This document shows, one piece after another, positions 27,401-35,051 of a stretch of DNA of 64,000 nt. How positions within the stretch are numbered: position 1 is the stretch's first letter; every line of letters begins with the position of its first letter. The stretch comes from VRUE01 sp044867645 (GTDB lineage Bacteria; Actinomycetota; Thermoleophilia; Solirubrobacterales; 70-9): positions 1 to 64,000 of the forward strand of contig JBIOVI010000042.1 in the NCBI GenBank assembly GCA_044867645.1. Reading direction: 5' to 3'. A model generated the notes under the pieces. That model was not told the DNA's origin. It saw only the letters and a program-made list of their open reading frames with translations, and did not search any database. Position numbers and translations under genes: made by a program.

Positions 27401-28001
27401 GGTTCAGCTCGCGAGCGAAGCGGGCAATGCCCTGGTTCGCCTTCTCCTGCTCGTCGAGCCCGTTTTTCTGCACCTCGAAATAGACCTGCTCCGGGCCGAA
27501 GGCCTGGATCAGGTCGTCGAGGTGGGCGCGGGCATCGTCGGGCCGCTCCTCGACCAGGCGACGGCAGAAGCGCGATTGCAGGCACCCGGTGAGAACGATG
27601 ACGCCCTCGGAGTGAGCCGAGAGCAGCTCCATGTCGACGTTGGCCTTGCCGCGCGAGAAGCCTTCCAGGAAGCCCGCGGAGGTGAGCTTGACCAGGTTGG
27701 CGAAGCCAGCGTCGTTCTCGGCCAGCAGGGTGAGGTGGTTGCGCTCGTACTTCGGCTTTTCCTTGATCGACGCGACATCGTCGACGAGATAAGCCTCCAG
27801 CCCTGCGATCGGTTTGATCCCATGCTTCTTACAGGCCTTGTAGAGGTCGACAGCTCCGTTCATCACGCCGTGGTCGGTAAGTCCCAGCGCGGGCTGGCCA
27901 AGCTCCGCCGCCCGTGCTGCCATTGCGTCGATCTTGCAGGCGCCGTCGAGCAGCGAATACTCGCTGTGGGCATGGAGGTGGACTGCGGCGGGAGAACTCA
28001 A
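24471..28001 (-). CDS. dnaE: DNA polymerase III alpha subunit
   Basis: The replicative C-family polymerase. The 1176 residues start with a PHP domain (HLHAHSEYSLLDGACKI, ALGLTDHGVMNGAVDLY) that keeps its metal-binding histidines and so may proofread. The palm follows with GPGRGSAAGSIVSYSL and the catalytic aspartates in PDIDIDFSVRGRERVI, then fingers (YQEQLMEIAKRMAGFSPAEA) and tandem helix-hairpin-helix. The OB fold (VTVGGIVTESKKIRTKSGNQ) and a C-terminal domain complete it. This is the DnaE1 layout. Translation begins at TTG; alternative starts would cut the first PHP motif. The promoter lies in the 130-bp divergent gap but no strong box is obvious. Confidence 0.96.
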   Translation of the reverse strand: MSSPAAVHLHAHSEYSLLDGACKIDAMAARAAELGQPALGLTDHGVMNGAVDLYKACKKHGIKPIAGLEAYLVDDVASIKEKPKYERNHLTLLAENDAGFANLVKLTSAGFLEGFSRGKANVDMELLSAHSEGVIVLTGCLQSRFCRRLVEERPDDARAHLDDLIQAFGPEQVYFEVQKNGLDEQEKANQGIARFARELNRPLVGTADVHYLRREDFDNHAALLCVQTKSTLEAPKLSFDTNEFFLKSNEEMAGSFAEWPEAIPTTLEIAERCEIEIELGKLLLPRYPTPDGSEPEAMLRKIAGEGLRARYGDPPPAEAVERLEFELGVIEEMGFASYFLIVWDFIRYAKENGVAVGPGRGSAAGSIVSYSLNITDLDPLANDLLFERFLNPGRKSMPDIDIDFSVRGRERVIRYVGEKYGRESVAQIVTFGKMAPRAATRDAARVLGFDYGSGDRLAKQIPEPILGRNPSFEECLKPGQELKRTYDSEPDAKRILDVAQGLEGIIRNNSIHAAAVVIADRPLQEIVPLQLAEDRGAPANGNGGKGERQYKVVTQYSMGPIEEIGLLKMDFLGLRNLDVIEDAVEIIRRSRGVELEMTEIPMDDAETFEMLARGDGTGVFQLESEGMREAMKKVRPTEFDDIVALVSLYRPGAMRYIPDYAKGKRNPEAVTYPDDRLRPITEPTYGCVLYQEQLMEIAKRMAGFSPAEADDLRKAIGKKKRDLMATMKAKFMEGMKASGTATKVASDMWSLMEAAADYSFNKSHAACYALIAYRTAYLKANYPAEYMAAVISSVMNTKDKVPFFVNRCEEMGIDVLPPDVNSSGHDFVVSEKAIRFGLDAVKNVGHSAVEAILRAREEGEIASLWDFCERVDARAVNKRAIECLIKCGALDSTGATRKGMLEALPAAQSAGQKAQEDAQLGQGSIFDFGEGGGEGSVDGAARAHHRPPISAVEFERRELLAMEKETLGTYLSSHPLSEVREALRARVDCGLAELGGKPDGAWVTVGGIVTESKKIRTKSGNQMMFATLDDVEGQVEMLVFKADQAESATAIAPDAIVLVRGRIDHKERGETKLVVQEAERFEPDVEEIARASAAAVAPAEPLKLTIDAASLRRPGMFDQLKEVFEHHKGEADVHLAIRGENGAPTEVKLGEEFRVRPSSGLRAELDQVLGADALAA

Positions 28002-28119
28002 GGCTGCGTCCGATCATGCCAAGCGGCGCAGATGCCAACCGCCCCTGAACACGCGCCTTGCGGGTATATGCGTGCCTAAATTCGCGCTAAAAGCAGGCGA
28101 AGTCTCGGTCAGACAGGGC

Positions 28120-28125
28120 TAACAT
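28120..28125 (+). promoter_or_regulatory. -10 hexamer of leaderless promoter for the two-component operon
   Basis: TAACAT ends seven bases before the ATG at 28133; no ribosome-binding site intervenes. Confidence 0.45.
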
Positions 28126-28132
28126 CGTTGCG

Positions 28133-28828
28133 ATGCTGGCAACCGACATCGATCCCGCCGGAGGGCGCGTGCTCGTCGTCGAGGACGATGCGGAGATCGC
28201 CGACGTGCTGCGTCGTTCGCTCCGCAACGAGGGCTACGAGGTGCGGACGTCCGTCGATGGGGTCGAGGCGCTCGATGCCGCGATCGGTTTCGTCCCCGAC
28301 CTGGTCGTGCTCGACCTCGGCCTGCCGCGGCTCGACGGGGTCGAGGTCTGCCGCCGCCTGCGGGCGGACAGCGACGTCCCGATCCTGATGCTGACCGCGC
28401 GGGCGGAGACCGAGGACAGGGTCGATGGCCTCGACAGCGGCGCCGACGACTATCTGGTGAAGCCGTTCGAGCGCAAGGAGCTGCTGGCCCGGATCCGCGC
28501 CCTGCTGCGTCGCCGGCCGCCACGCGGCTCCGCCTCGCTGCAGGTCGGGGACCTGAGCCTCAACCCGGACACCCGCGAGGTGCGGCGCGGCCAGCGCGAG
28601 CTCGAGCTGACCAACCGCGAGTTTGAGCTGCTCGAGTACATGATGCGAAACGAGCGCCTGGTCGTCTCGCGCGAGCGCCTGCTCGACGAGGTCTGGGGCT
28701 ACGACCCGATGGCGGCCACCAACACGATCGACGTCTTCATCTCCAATCTGCGCCGCAAGCTCGAGGCCGGCGAGGAGACCCGCCTTCTCCACACCAAACG
28801 CGGCGCGGGCTACGTCTTGAAGGAGTAG
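28133..28828 (+). CDS. OmpR/PhoB-family response regulator
   Basis: A 231-residue regulator with a complete receiver: VLVVEDDAEIADV (acidic pair), LVVLDLGLPRLDGVEV (phosphorylated aspartate near residue 62), ILMLTARAETEDRV and DDYLVKPFERKELL with the switch lysine. A winged-helix output follows (LELTNREFELLEYMMRNERL, FISNLRRKLEAGEETRLLHT, GAGYVLKE). Its cognate kinase starts 17 bp downstream. The pair has the MprA/MprB or TcrA-like layout of actinobacteria, but the signal and regulon are unknown. Confidence 0.93.
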   Translation: MLATDIDPAGGRVLVVEDDAEIADVLRRSLRNEGYEVRTSVDGVEALDAAIGFVPDLVVLDLGLPRLDGVEVCRRLRADSDVPILMLTARAETEDRVDGLDSGADDYLVKPFERKELLARIRALLRRRPPRGSASLQVGDLSLNPDTREVRRGQRELELTNREFELLEYMMRNERLVVSRERLLDEVWGYDPMAATNTIDVFISNLRRKLEAGEETRLLHTKRGAGYVLKE

Positions 28829-28845
28829 GTCCCATCGGCCGGCTC

Positions 28846-30270
28846 ATGCACCCGCGCGGCTGGCCAGTTCGCTGGAGGCTCGCCGCGACCTCGGCCGGCT
28901 TGACGCTGGCGATCCTGGTCCTCTTCGGCGTCATCATCGGCAACCTCGCCGCACAGCGAGTCCGCGATGACTTCAACCGCGAGATGGCCGGGGCCGTCTC
29001 GGTCCTTGCCTCCCAGGTCCAGATCGTCGACACGATCACCAACACGCTGATCATCCGCGAGCCGGACCTCGGCGACTTCGTCAGCCCCAATGACGCCTCG
29101 GTACGGATCTACGACGCCCGCGCGCAGCAGCTCGACACCAGTCCGAACGCGGCTGAGCTGGGGCCGCCGACCCCCGGTGTCCACAGTGTCGGCGAGATGC
29201 GTGTGGTCACGGTCGTCCTGCGCAGCCGCCAAAGCGGCCGGATCGCGGGCTACGTCCAGTACGGCCGCAACCAGCAGCACGTCGACTCGACCATCGATCG
29301 CCTCTGGCTGTTCATCGCGGCGGGCGTGCTGGGGGCAACCCTGCTGGCCAGCCTCGCCGGGGTCGCGATCGCGCGGCGAGCGATGCGGCCCATCTCTTCC
29401 CTGACCGCCACGGCTCGGACAATCGCCGAGACCGGCGATCCCTCCAGCCACATGCCCCAGCCTCCGGCCGACGATGAGGTGGGCGAGCTGGCGCAAACGC
29501 TCGAGCAGATGCTTCGCTCGCTCGATGCCACTCGCGCCGAGCGCGAAGCGGCCCTGAAGAGGCAGCGCGAGTTCGTCGCCGACGCGTCGCACGAGCTGCG
29601 CACCCCGCTGACCAGCATCCTCGCCAACCTGGAGCTGCTCCAGGCCTCGCTCGAGCAGCTAGGAGGAGAGGAGGAGCGGGCGATGGTCGACTCGGCGTTG
29701 CGCTCCTCGAGCCGGATGAGCCGCCTGGTCGCCGACCTGCTACTCCTCGCGCGGGCCGACGCCGGTCGGATCGGCGCCCGGACCAGGTGCGATTTGGCCG
29801 AGGCGGCCGCCAGTGCGGTGGCGGAGGTCGCGCCGACGATCGGCGAACGCGAGCTACGGATCGAAAACGACCGGCCGCTGCCGGTCGACGGCAATCCCGA
29901 CGAGTTGCACCGAATGATTCTCAACCTGCTCGACAACGCGGTCCGCCACACCCCTGCCGGCTCGAGGATCGAGCTGCGTCTGCGCGCCGAGGATGCCGAC
30001 GCGGTGCTCGAAGTCGCGGATGATGGTCCGGGCGTGCCGTCCCAGCTGCGCGGGCAGATTTTCGAGCGCTTCGTCCGCGGCGAAGGACCGGCCGACACCG
30101 CGGTGGGTGGCGGCAGCGGCCTCGGACTCGCGATCGTCCGCGCGGTGGCTAGCTCGCACGGGGGCAGCGTCGAGGTTGGTGAGTCCGATCGCGGCGGCGC
30201 CCTCTTCCGTGTTCGGCTACCTCTGGGGAAATCTCACCACGGAATTAGCCCCGCTTTAGATCGGCTTTAG
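28846..30270 (+). CDS. Sensor histidine kinase
   Basis: A 474-residue membrane kinase with helix 1 near residues 13-34 (AGLTLAILVLFGVIIGNLAA), an extracytoplasmic sensor of about 105 residues and helix 2 near 145-170. It continues with a HAMP linker, the dimerisation helix with ASHELRTPLTSI around the phosphorylated histidine, the N box LNLLDNAVRHT, DDGPGVP and the G box GGGSGLGLAIVRAVASSHGG. It forms an operon with the response regulator. A terminator hairpin follows the stop. Confidence 0.93.
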   Translation: MHPRGWPVRWRLAATSAGLTLAILVLFGVIIGNLAAQRVRDDFNREMAGAVSVLASQVQIVDTITNTLIIREPDLGDFVSPNDASVRIYDARAQQLDTSPNAAELGPPTPGVHSVGEMRVVTVVLRSRQSGRIAGYVQYGRNQQHVDSTIDRLWLFIAAGVLGATLLASLAGVAIARRAMRPISSLTATARTIAETGDPSSHMPQPPADDEVGELAQTLEQMLRSLDATRAEREAALKRQREFVADASHELRTPLTSILANLELLQASLEQLGGEEERAMVDSALRSSSRMSRLVADLLLLARADAGRIGARTRCDLAEAAASAVAEVAPTIGERELRIENDRPLPVDGNPDELHRMILNLLDNAVRHTPAGSRIELRLRAEDADAVLEVADDGPGVPSQLRGQIFERFVRGEGPADTAVGGGSGLGLAIVRAVASSHGGSVEVGESDRGGALFRVRLPLGKSHHGISPALDRL

Positions 30271-30304
30271 CAGCCGGATCTAGCTTCTACCGCGGACGAG
30301 ACAC

Positions 30305-30354
30305 AAAGGGACTCGCCGGCTCTCCCCAACGCGGTCGGCGGGTCCCTTTCTTTG
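30305..30354. terminator. Bidirectional intrinsic terminator between the kinase gene and rnj
   Basis: Arms 30305-30318 and 30336-30349 pair over 14 positions with one mismatch (AAAGGGACTCGCCG against CGGCGGGTCCCTTT) around a 17-base loop. A T-rich tail follows on the plus strand, and an A-run on the other side serves the convergent rnj gene. Confidence 0.7.
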
Positions 30355-30367
30355 CCGCTCGCGCCCG

Positions 30368-32029
30368 CTAGACCTCAACCACCACCGGCAGGATCATCGG
30401 CCGGCTGCGCAGCTTCTCGTAGACGAGCTTCGCGATCGCGTCGTGGAGGTCTTCTTGGATCAGGTGCAGCTCGCGGGTCCCGGCCCCGGCCGCGTCCTCC
30501 AGCGAGTCCTCGACCACGTCTTTGAGCTCTTCGACCAGCGGATCGCCTTCATCGGGCAGAGCGACGCCCCTGACGATCACCTCGGGGTCGGCGACGACGC
30601 TGCCGTCGTCCGAGGAGATCGTCGCGACGACGATGAAGATGCCGTCGGCGGATATCTCCCGCCGGTCGCGCAGCGCCACGTCGTCGGGCTCGCCGACGTT
30701 TACCCCGTCGACGTAGACGACACCGGCATGGACGTCCTCGCCGAAACGGGCGCCGCTGGCATCGACCTCCAATGGCAGGCCGTTGCGACCCTGGAACACG
30801 TTCTCGGGTTCGATCCCCACCGAGTAAGCGAGGTCGGCGTGCAGCCGCAGCCGTTGATGATCGCCGTGAATCGGCATCACGTAACGCGGTTTGGTCAGGT
30901 TGATCATCAGCTTCAGCTCCTCCTGCCAGCCGTGGCCGGAGGCGTGGATCGGGGCCTCTTTCGCGGTCACCACCGAGGCGCCGATCTCGTAGATGCGGTC
31001 GATCGTTTCGTTCACGGCGCGCTCGTTGCCGGGCACCGGCGTGGCCGAGAAGACGACCGTGTCGCCGGAGTGCAGCTCGACGTCGCGGTGGTCGTTGTTC
31101 GCCATCCGCCGCAACGCCGAGAGCGGCTCTCCTTGGCTGCCGGTCGAGATCACGACCACCTTCTCATCCGGGAAGTCCTCGATCTCGCGCGGCTGGATGA
31201 AAAGGCCGGACGGCGCCGCGGCGATGCCGAGGCTGGAGGCGATGTTGAAGTTCTTGCGCATCGAGCGGCCGACCAGGGCGACCCGTCGATCGAGAGCGAC
31301 GGCGGCATCGATCACCTGCTGCACGCGATGGATGTTGGAGGCGAAGGAGGTGACGATGATGCGCCCCTTGCAGGCGGAGAAGGTCTCGAGCAGCGCCGGC
31401 CCGACACTCGACTCCGAAGGCGCTATTCCCGGCCGGTCGGCGTTGGTCGAGTCGCCGCAGAGCAACAGCAGGCCGTCTCGCCCCAGCTCGGCGAGGCGCG
31501 AGATGTCGGCGGGTCGCCCATCGACCGGCGTCTGGTCGAACTTGTAGTCGCCGGTCATCAGGATCTTGCCCACCTCGGTGTCGATGATCACGCCGCGGGC
31601 ATCGGGGATCGAGTGCGAGAGGTGGACGAGCTCCAGCTCGAAGGGGCCCGCCTTGACCTTCTCGCCGGCCGGCAGCTCCTCCAGCGGCGCCTCCTTCAGC
31701 TTGTGCTCGTCGAGCTTGGAGCGGACCATGCCGATCGTCAGCAGGCCGCCGTAGATGACTGGCGGCATGCCGATCTCGCGCAGCACGTACGGCAGCGCCC
31801 CGACGTGGTCCTCGTGGCCGTGAGTGAGGACGATGGCCTCGATGTCCTCGGCGCGGTCGCGCAGGTAGGAGAAGTCCGGCAGGACCAGGTCGATCCCGAG
31901 CATCTCCGCGGTCGGGAACATCAACCCGGTGTCGACCACGACGATCCGACCGCCGTACTCGATCACAGTCATGTTCTTGCCGATCTCGCCCAGCCCGCCG
32001 AGCGGCAGCACTCGCAGCTTCGACGCCAT
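30368..32029 (-). CDS. rnj: Ribonuclease J
   Basis: A metallo-beta-lactamase/beta-CASP nuclease with 5'-3' exo- and endonuclease activity, central to mRNA decay in Actinomycetota. The 553 residues show LPLGGLGEIGKNMTVIEYG, the metal motif LTHGHEDHVGALPYVL, SIPDARGVIIDTEVG, MTGDYKFDQTPVDG and GDSTNADRPG. The beta-CASP part contains SASNIHR-like SFASNIHRVQQVID and PIHGDHQRLRLHA. The start lies four bases after the dapA stop; a dapA-rnj pair is the usual actinobacterial arrangement. Confidence 0.95.
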   Translation of the reverse strand: MASKLRVLPLGGLGEIGKNMTVIEYGGRIVVVDTGLMFPTAEMLGIDLVLPDFSYLRDRAEDIEAIVLTHGHEDHVGALPYVLREIGMPPVIYGGLLTIGMVRSKLDEHKLKEAPLEELPAGEKVKAGPFELELVHLSHSIPDARGVIIDTEVGKILMTGDYKFDQTPVDGRPADISRLAELGRDGLLLLCGDSTNADRPGIAPSESSVGPALLETFSACKGRIIVTSFASNIHRVQQVIDAAVALDRRVALVGRSMRKNFNIASSLGIAAAPSGLFIQPREIEDFPDEKVVVISTGSQGEPLSALRRMANNDHRDVELHSGDTVVFSATPVPGNERAVNETIDRIYEIGASVVTAKEAPIHASGHGWQEELKLMINLTKPRYVMPIHGDHQRLRLHADLAYSVGIEPENVFQGRNGLPLEVDASGARFGEDVHAGVVYVDGVNVGEPDDVALRDRREISADGIFIVVATISSDDGSVVADPEVIVRGVALPDEGDPLVEELKDVVEDSLEDAAGAGTRELHLIQEDLHDAIAKLVYEKLRSRPMILPVVVEV

Positions 32030-32033
32030 TTGG

Positions 32034-32909
32034 CTAGGAACCCACCGCGACGCCGACGGCGTCGAGCGCCTCGCGTACCGCCGTGCGCTGCTCCGGGTCG
32101 ACTTCAGCCAAGGGTAGGCGCAAAGCGCCGGAGGGGATCAAGCCGACCATCTCCAGTGCCGCCTTCAGCGGGATCGGGTTGGTGACCATCCCGAGTGCCT
32201 CATACAGGGGCTGCAGCTCGGCGTCGATCTCTCGCGCCCGCTCCAGATCGCCGTTCTGGGCTGCGTCCCAGATGGCTCGCATCTGGTCACCGACCAGATG
32301 CGAGCCGACGAGGATACCGCCGGCGCAACCGAGTTCGAGCGTGCGCAGGAAGACCTCGTCGTTGCCAGCCAGCACGTCCAGCCCCTCGATCGGGCCCAGA
32401 TCCTCGTTGTTGGCCTGCTTGACCGCGACCACGCTGTCGATCTCGCCGATCTGCGCGAGCAGCTCGGGGGGGACGTTGATCACCACCCTGGAGGGGATGT
32501 TGTAGGCGATCAGAGGCAGGTCGGGAACCGCTGCCGCGATCGCTTCGAAGTGGCCCATAAGTCCTGCCGGAGTGGGCTTGTTGTAGTACGGCGTGACGAT
32601 CAGAGCCCCCTCGGCGCCGGCATCGGCCGCGGCCTCGGTCAGCTCGATCGAGTGGCGGGTGTCGTTGGTGCCGGTGCCGCAGATCACCGTCGCTCGATCG
32701 CCGATCTCATCGACGATGGCGGCCAGCAGCGAGATGTGCTCGGCATCGTCGAGAGTCGCCGCCTCACCGGTGGAGCCGGCGACGACGACTCCGTGTGAGC
32801 CGTGCTCGATCAGGTGCGAGGCCAGCTGCCGGGCAGCTGCCTCGTCGACTCCGCCCCCTTCGTCGAAGGGCGTCGCCATTGCGGTAATCACACCTCGGAA
32901 CTCGTTCAT
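32034..32909 (-). CDS. dapA: 4-hydroxy-tetrahydrodipicolinate synthase
   Basis: Condenses pyruvate with aspartate semialdehyde at the first committed step to diaminopimelate and lysine. The 291 residues form a TIM barrel with VVVAGSTGEAATLDDAEH, ALIVTPYYNKPTPAGLMGHF (catalytic tyrosine), LIAYNIPSRVVINVPPE and the Schiff-base lysine in VVAVKQANNED. The chosen ATG gives MNEFRGVITAMATPF. TACCCT ends seven bases before it, so dapA-rnj may have its own leaderless promoter within the larger run. Confidence 0.94.
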   Translation of the reverse strand: MNEFRGVITAMATPFDEGGGVDEAAARQLASHLIEHGSHGVVVAGSTGEAATLDDAEHISLLAAIVDEIGDRATVICGTGTNDTRHSIELTEAAADAGAEGALIVTPYYNKPTPAGLMGHFEAIAAAVPDLPLIAYNIPSRVVINVPPELLAQIGEIDSVVAVKQANNEDLGPIEGLDVLAGNDEVFLRTLELGCAGGILVGSHLVGDQMRAIWDAAQNGDLERAREIDAELQPLYEALGMVTNPIPLKAALEMVGLIPSGALRLPLAEVDPEQRTAVREALDAVGVAVGS

Positions 32910-32916
32910 CGCAGGC

Positions 32917-32922
32917 AGGGTA
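32917..32922 (-). promoter_or_regulatory. -10 hexamer of leaderless dapA promoter
   Basis: TACCCT on the minus strand lies in the 22-bp gap after the amidase gene and ends seven bases before the dapA ATG. Confidence 0.4.
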
Positions 32923-32931
32923 TCGGGGTGG

Positions 32932-34374
32932 TCACGCGACGAAAGCCGGTGCGGTCCGGTCGGCCCACGGAACCGCCTGCTCGAGCTGGGAGGCAACTCG
33001 CAGCAACAGGTCCTCGCGGCCGAGGGGAGCGACCAGCTGGACCCCGACCGGCAACCCGTCCTCGCTCCAGTGCAAGGGCAACGAGATCGCGGGCTGGCCG
33101 GTGGCGTTGAAGGCGGCGGTGAAGCAGCCGGCGAGGAAGGCTCGCTCGAAGGCCACCATCGGGTCCGGGCCGGAGTCGTCGAAGGTGCCGAGCGGTGGCG
33201 GTGGCTCCCCCATGGTCGGGGTCAGCAAGAGGTCGAAGCCGGACTCGTGGATGCCGGCGAGCATCCGGCTCATCACCTGGTGCTGGCCGACCGCGGTCAG
33301 ATAATCGCCAGCGCTGCGGCTGCGGCCGATCTCTGCCAGCGCCCAGGTCAGGGGCTCGACATCGTCCGGCCCGATCGGCTGCCCGCCGATGGTGCCGAGC
33401 TGATCGAGCGCCTGCGCTTGGCCCGCCGCCCAGCGCACCAGGAAGGGCTCGACCATGTCGAGGCTTCCGAGCATGCTCAAATCAGGCTCCTCGACCTGAT
33501 GTCCACACCCCTCCAGCGCCTTCGCACCGGCCCTTGCCGCCATCACCACCTCGGGATCCGCGTCCCGCTCGATCACGGTCTCGGTCCAAAGCGCGATTCG
33601 CAGCCTGCCAGGGTCAGCGCCGACCTCCTCGGTATACGGGCGCGATGGCGGCGGGGCGACATAGGGATCGCCCGGAGCCGGTCCGTGGACCGCCTCGAGG
33701 ATCGCCGCGGTGTCCCTGACCGAACGCGATACGACCAGCTCGGCGGTCAGGCCGGACATGAAATCGCCGACAAGCGGGCCCTCGCTGGTGCGCTGGCGGC
33801 TCGGCTTGAGGCCCACCAGGCCGCAGTTGGCCGCCGGGATGCGGATCGAGCCGCCGCCGTCGTTGGCGTGGGCCATCGGCACCATGCCCGCCGCCACCGC
33901 GGCCGCCGAGCCACCGCTCGACCCACCGGTCGAGCGATCCAGGTTCCAGGGGTTGCGACTCGGTCCATAGGCGCGCGGCTCGGTCGTCGGCAGGATCCCC
34001 AGCTCGGGGCAGTTCGTCTTGCCGATCGTGATAAGCCCCGCGGCACGGAAGCGCTCCGCCAGGAAGGTGTCGACCGGCGCCCGAAAATCGCGTTCCTTCA
34101 GATAACCCATACCCAGGTGCAGCGGCTGACCGGCGAAGGCCGCGCCAAGGTCCTTGAGCAGGAAGGGGACGCCCTTGAAGGGCCCGTCGGGGAGGTCTCC
34201 CCGAGCCGCTTCGAGCCCCTCCTCGAAGAGCGGGTGGATGACGGCGTTGATGTCGCCATTGGTCGCTTCGATGCGTGCGATCGCCGCTTCGGTCAGCTCG
34301 GCGGCGGTCGCCTCGCCGCCGCGGATCAGATCGGCCTGGGCGGTGGCATCAAGGCGTGCGAGCTCGTCTCCCAT
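32932..34374 (-). CDS. Amidase-signature family hydrolase
   Basis: A 480-residue amidase with the Ser-cisSer-Lys triad: PFLLKDLGAAFAGQP (lysine), STGGSSGGSAAAVAAGMVP (cis-serine) and NDGGGSIRIPAANCGLVGLK (nucleophilic serine). It is closer in pattern to the acylamidase/6-aminohexanoate-cyclic-dimer hydrolase group than to GatA, and gatA is present elsewhere. It lies between dapB and dapA, an unusual place. TAGGTT overlaps the dapB stop eight bases before the ATG. Substrate unknown; an amide in peptidoglycan or lysine metabolism would fit the neighbours, but that is only inference. Confidence 0.88.
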   Translation of the reverse strand: MGDELARLDATAQADLIRGGEATAAELTEAAIARIEATNGDINAVIHPLFEEGLEAARGDLPDGPFKGVPFLLKDLGAAFAGQPLHLGMGYLKERDFRAPVDTFLAERFRAAGLITIGKTNCPELGILPTTEPRAYGPSRNPWNLDRSTGGSSGGSAAAVAAGMVPMAHANDGGGSIRIPAANCGLVGLKPSRQRTSEGPLVGDFMSGLTAELVVSRSVRDTAAILEAVHGPAPGDPYVAPPPSRPYTEEVGADPGRLRIALWTETVIERDADPEVVMAARAGAKALEGCGHQVEEPDLSMLGSLDMVEPFLVRWAAGQAQALDQLGTIGGQPIGPDDVEPLTWALAEIGRSRSAGDYLTAVGQHQVMSRMLAGIHESGFDLLLTPTMGEPPPPLGTFDDSGPDPMVAFERAFLAGCFTAAFNATGQPAISLPLHWSEDGLPVGVQLVAPLGREDLLLRVASQLEQAVPWADRTAPAFVA

Positions 34375-34385
34375 GGTTGGGGAAC

Positions 34386-35051
34386 CTACAGCAGCTTCTC
34401 GAGGCCGACCGTAAAGCGGTCCGGCAGGCCGGCGACCTTGCGAACCGCGAGCAGGACGCCCGGCATGAAGGAGACCCGGTCGATCGAGTCGTGGCGGATC
34501 GAGAGCGTCTGACCCTCGCCGCCGAAGATCGCTTCCTGGTGCGCGACAAGCCCCGGAAGCCGCACCGAGTGGATCGGCTCGTGGACATTGCCGCCGGCAT
34601 CCCGGATTAGCTCCGCGGTTCGGTTGGCGGTACCGGACGGCGCATCGAGCTTGCGGTCGTGGTGCAGCTCGACGATCTCGCACTCCGGCATGTGGGCGGC
34701 GACCGTCTGCGCCACCTCCATCAGCAGCACGGCGCCGATCGCGAAGTTAGGGGCGACGAAGCAGTTCGCCTCGCTTCCCTCGGCTACCTCGCGGAGCGCT
34801 TCGAGGTCGAAGCCAGTCGTGCCGACCACCGCGTGGACGCCTGCCTCGAGAGCGGCTCTCACGTTGTCCAGCGCCGTGTCCGGGGTGCTGAAGTCGACGA
34901 CGACGTCGGCCTCGCCAAGCACGCTGCCGAGCTCTACTCCGAGGGCTGGATCGGCCTTCGCCGCTAGCTCCATGCCCTCGCCCCCTTCCACCGCTTCGCA
35001 GACGGTCTGGCCCATTCGACCGGCCGCACCCGAGACCGCGACCCGGATCAT
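34386..35051 (-). CDS. dapB: 4-hydroxy-tetrahydrodipicolinate reductase
   Basis: Reduces the DapA product with NAD(P)H. The protein shows VAVSGAAGRMGQTV (nucleotide fold), VVVDFSTPDTALDNV, VVGTTGFD, the catalytic ELHHDRKLDAPSGTA and a C-terminal FMPGVLLAVRKV helix. At 221 residues it is shorter than the usual 240-270, mostly through trimmed loops, with all key residues kept. Its ATG overlaps the stop of the M16 peptidase by four bases. Confidence 0.94.
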   Translation of the reverse strand: MIRVAVSGAAGRMGQTVCEAVEGGEGMELAAKADPALGVELGSVLGEADVVVDFSTPDTALDNVRAALEAGVHAVVGTTGFDLEALREVAEGSEANCFVAPNFAIGAVLLMEVAQTVAAHMPECEIVELHHDRKLDAPSGTANRTAELIRDAGGNVHEPIHSVRLPGLVAHQEAIFGGEGQTLSIRHDSIDRVSFMPGVLLAVRKVAGLPDRFTVGLEKLL

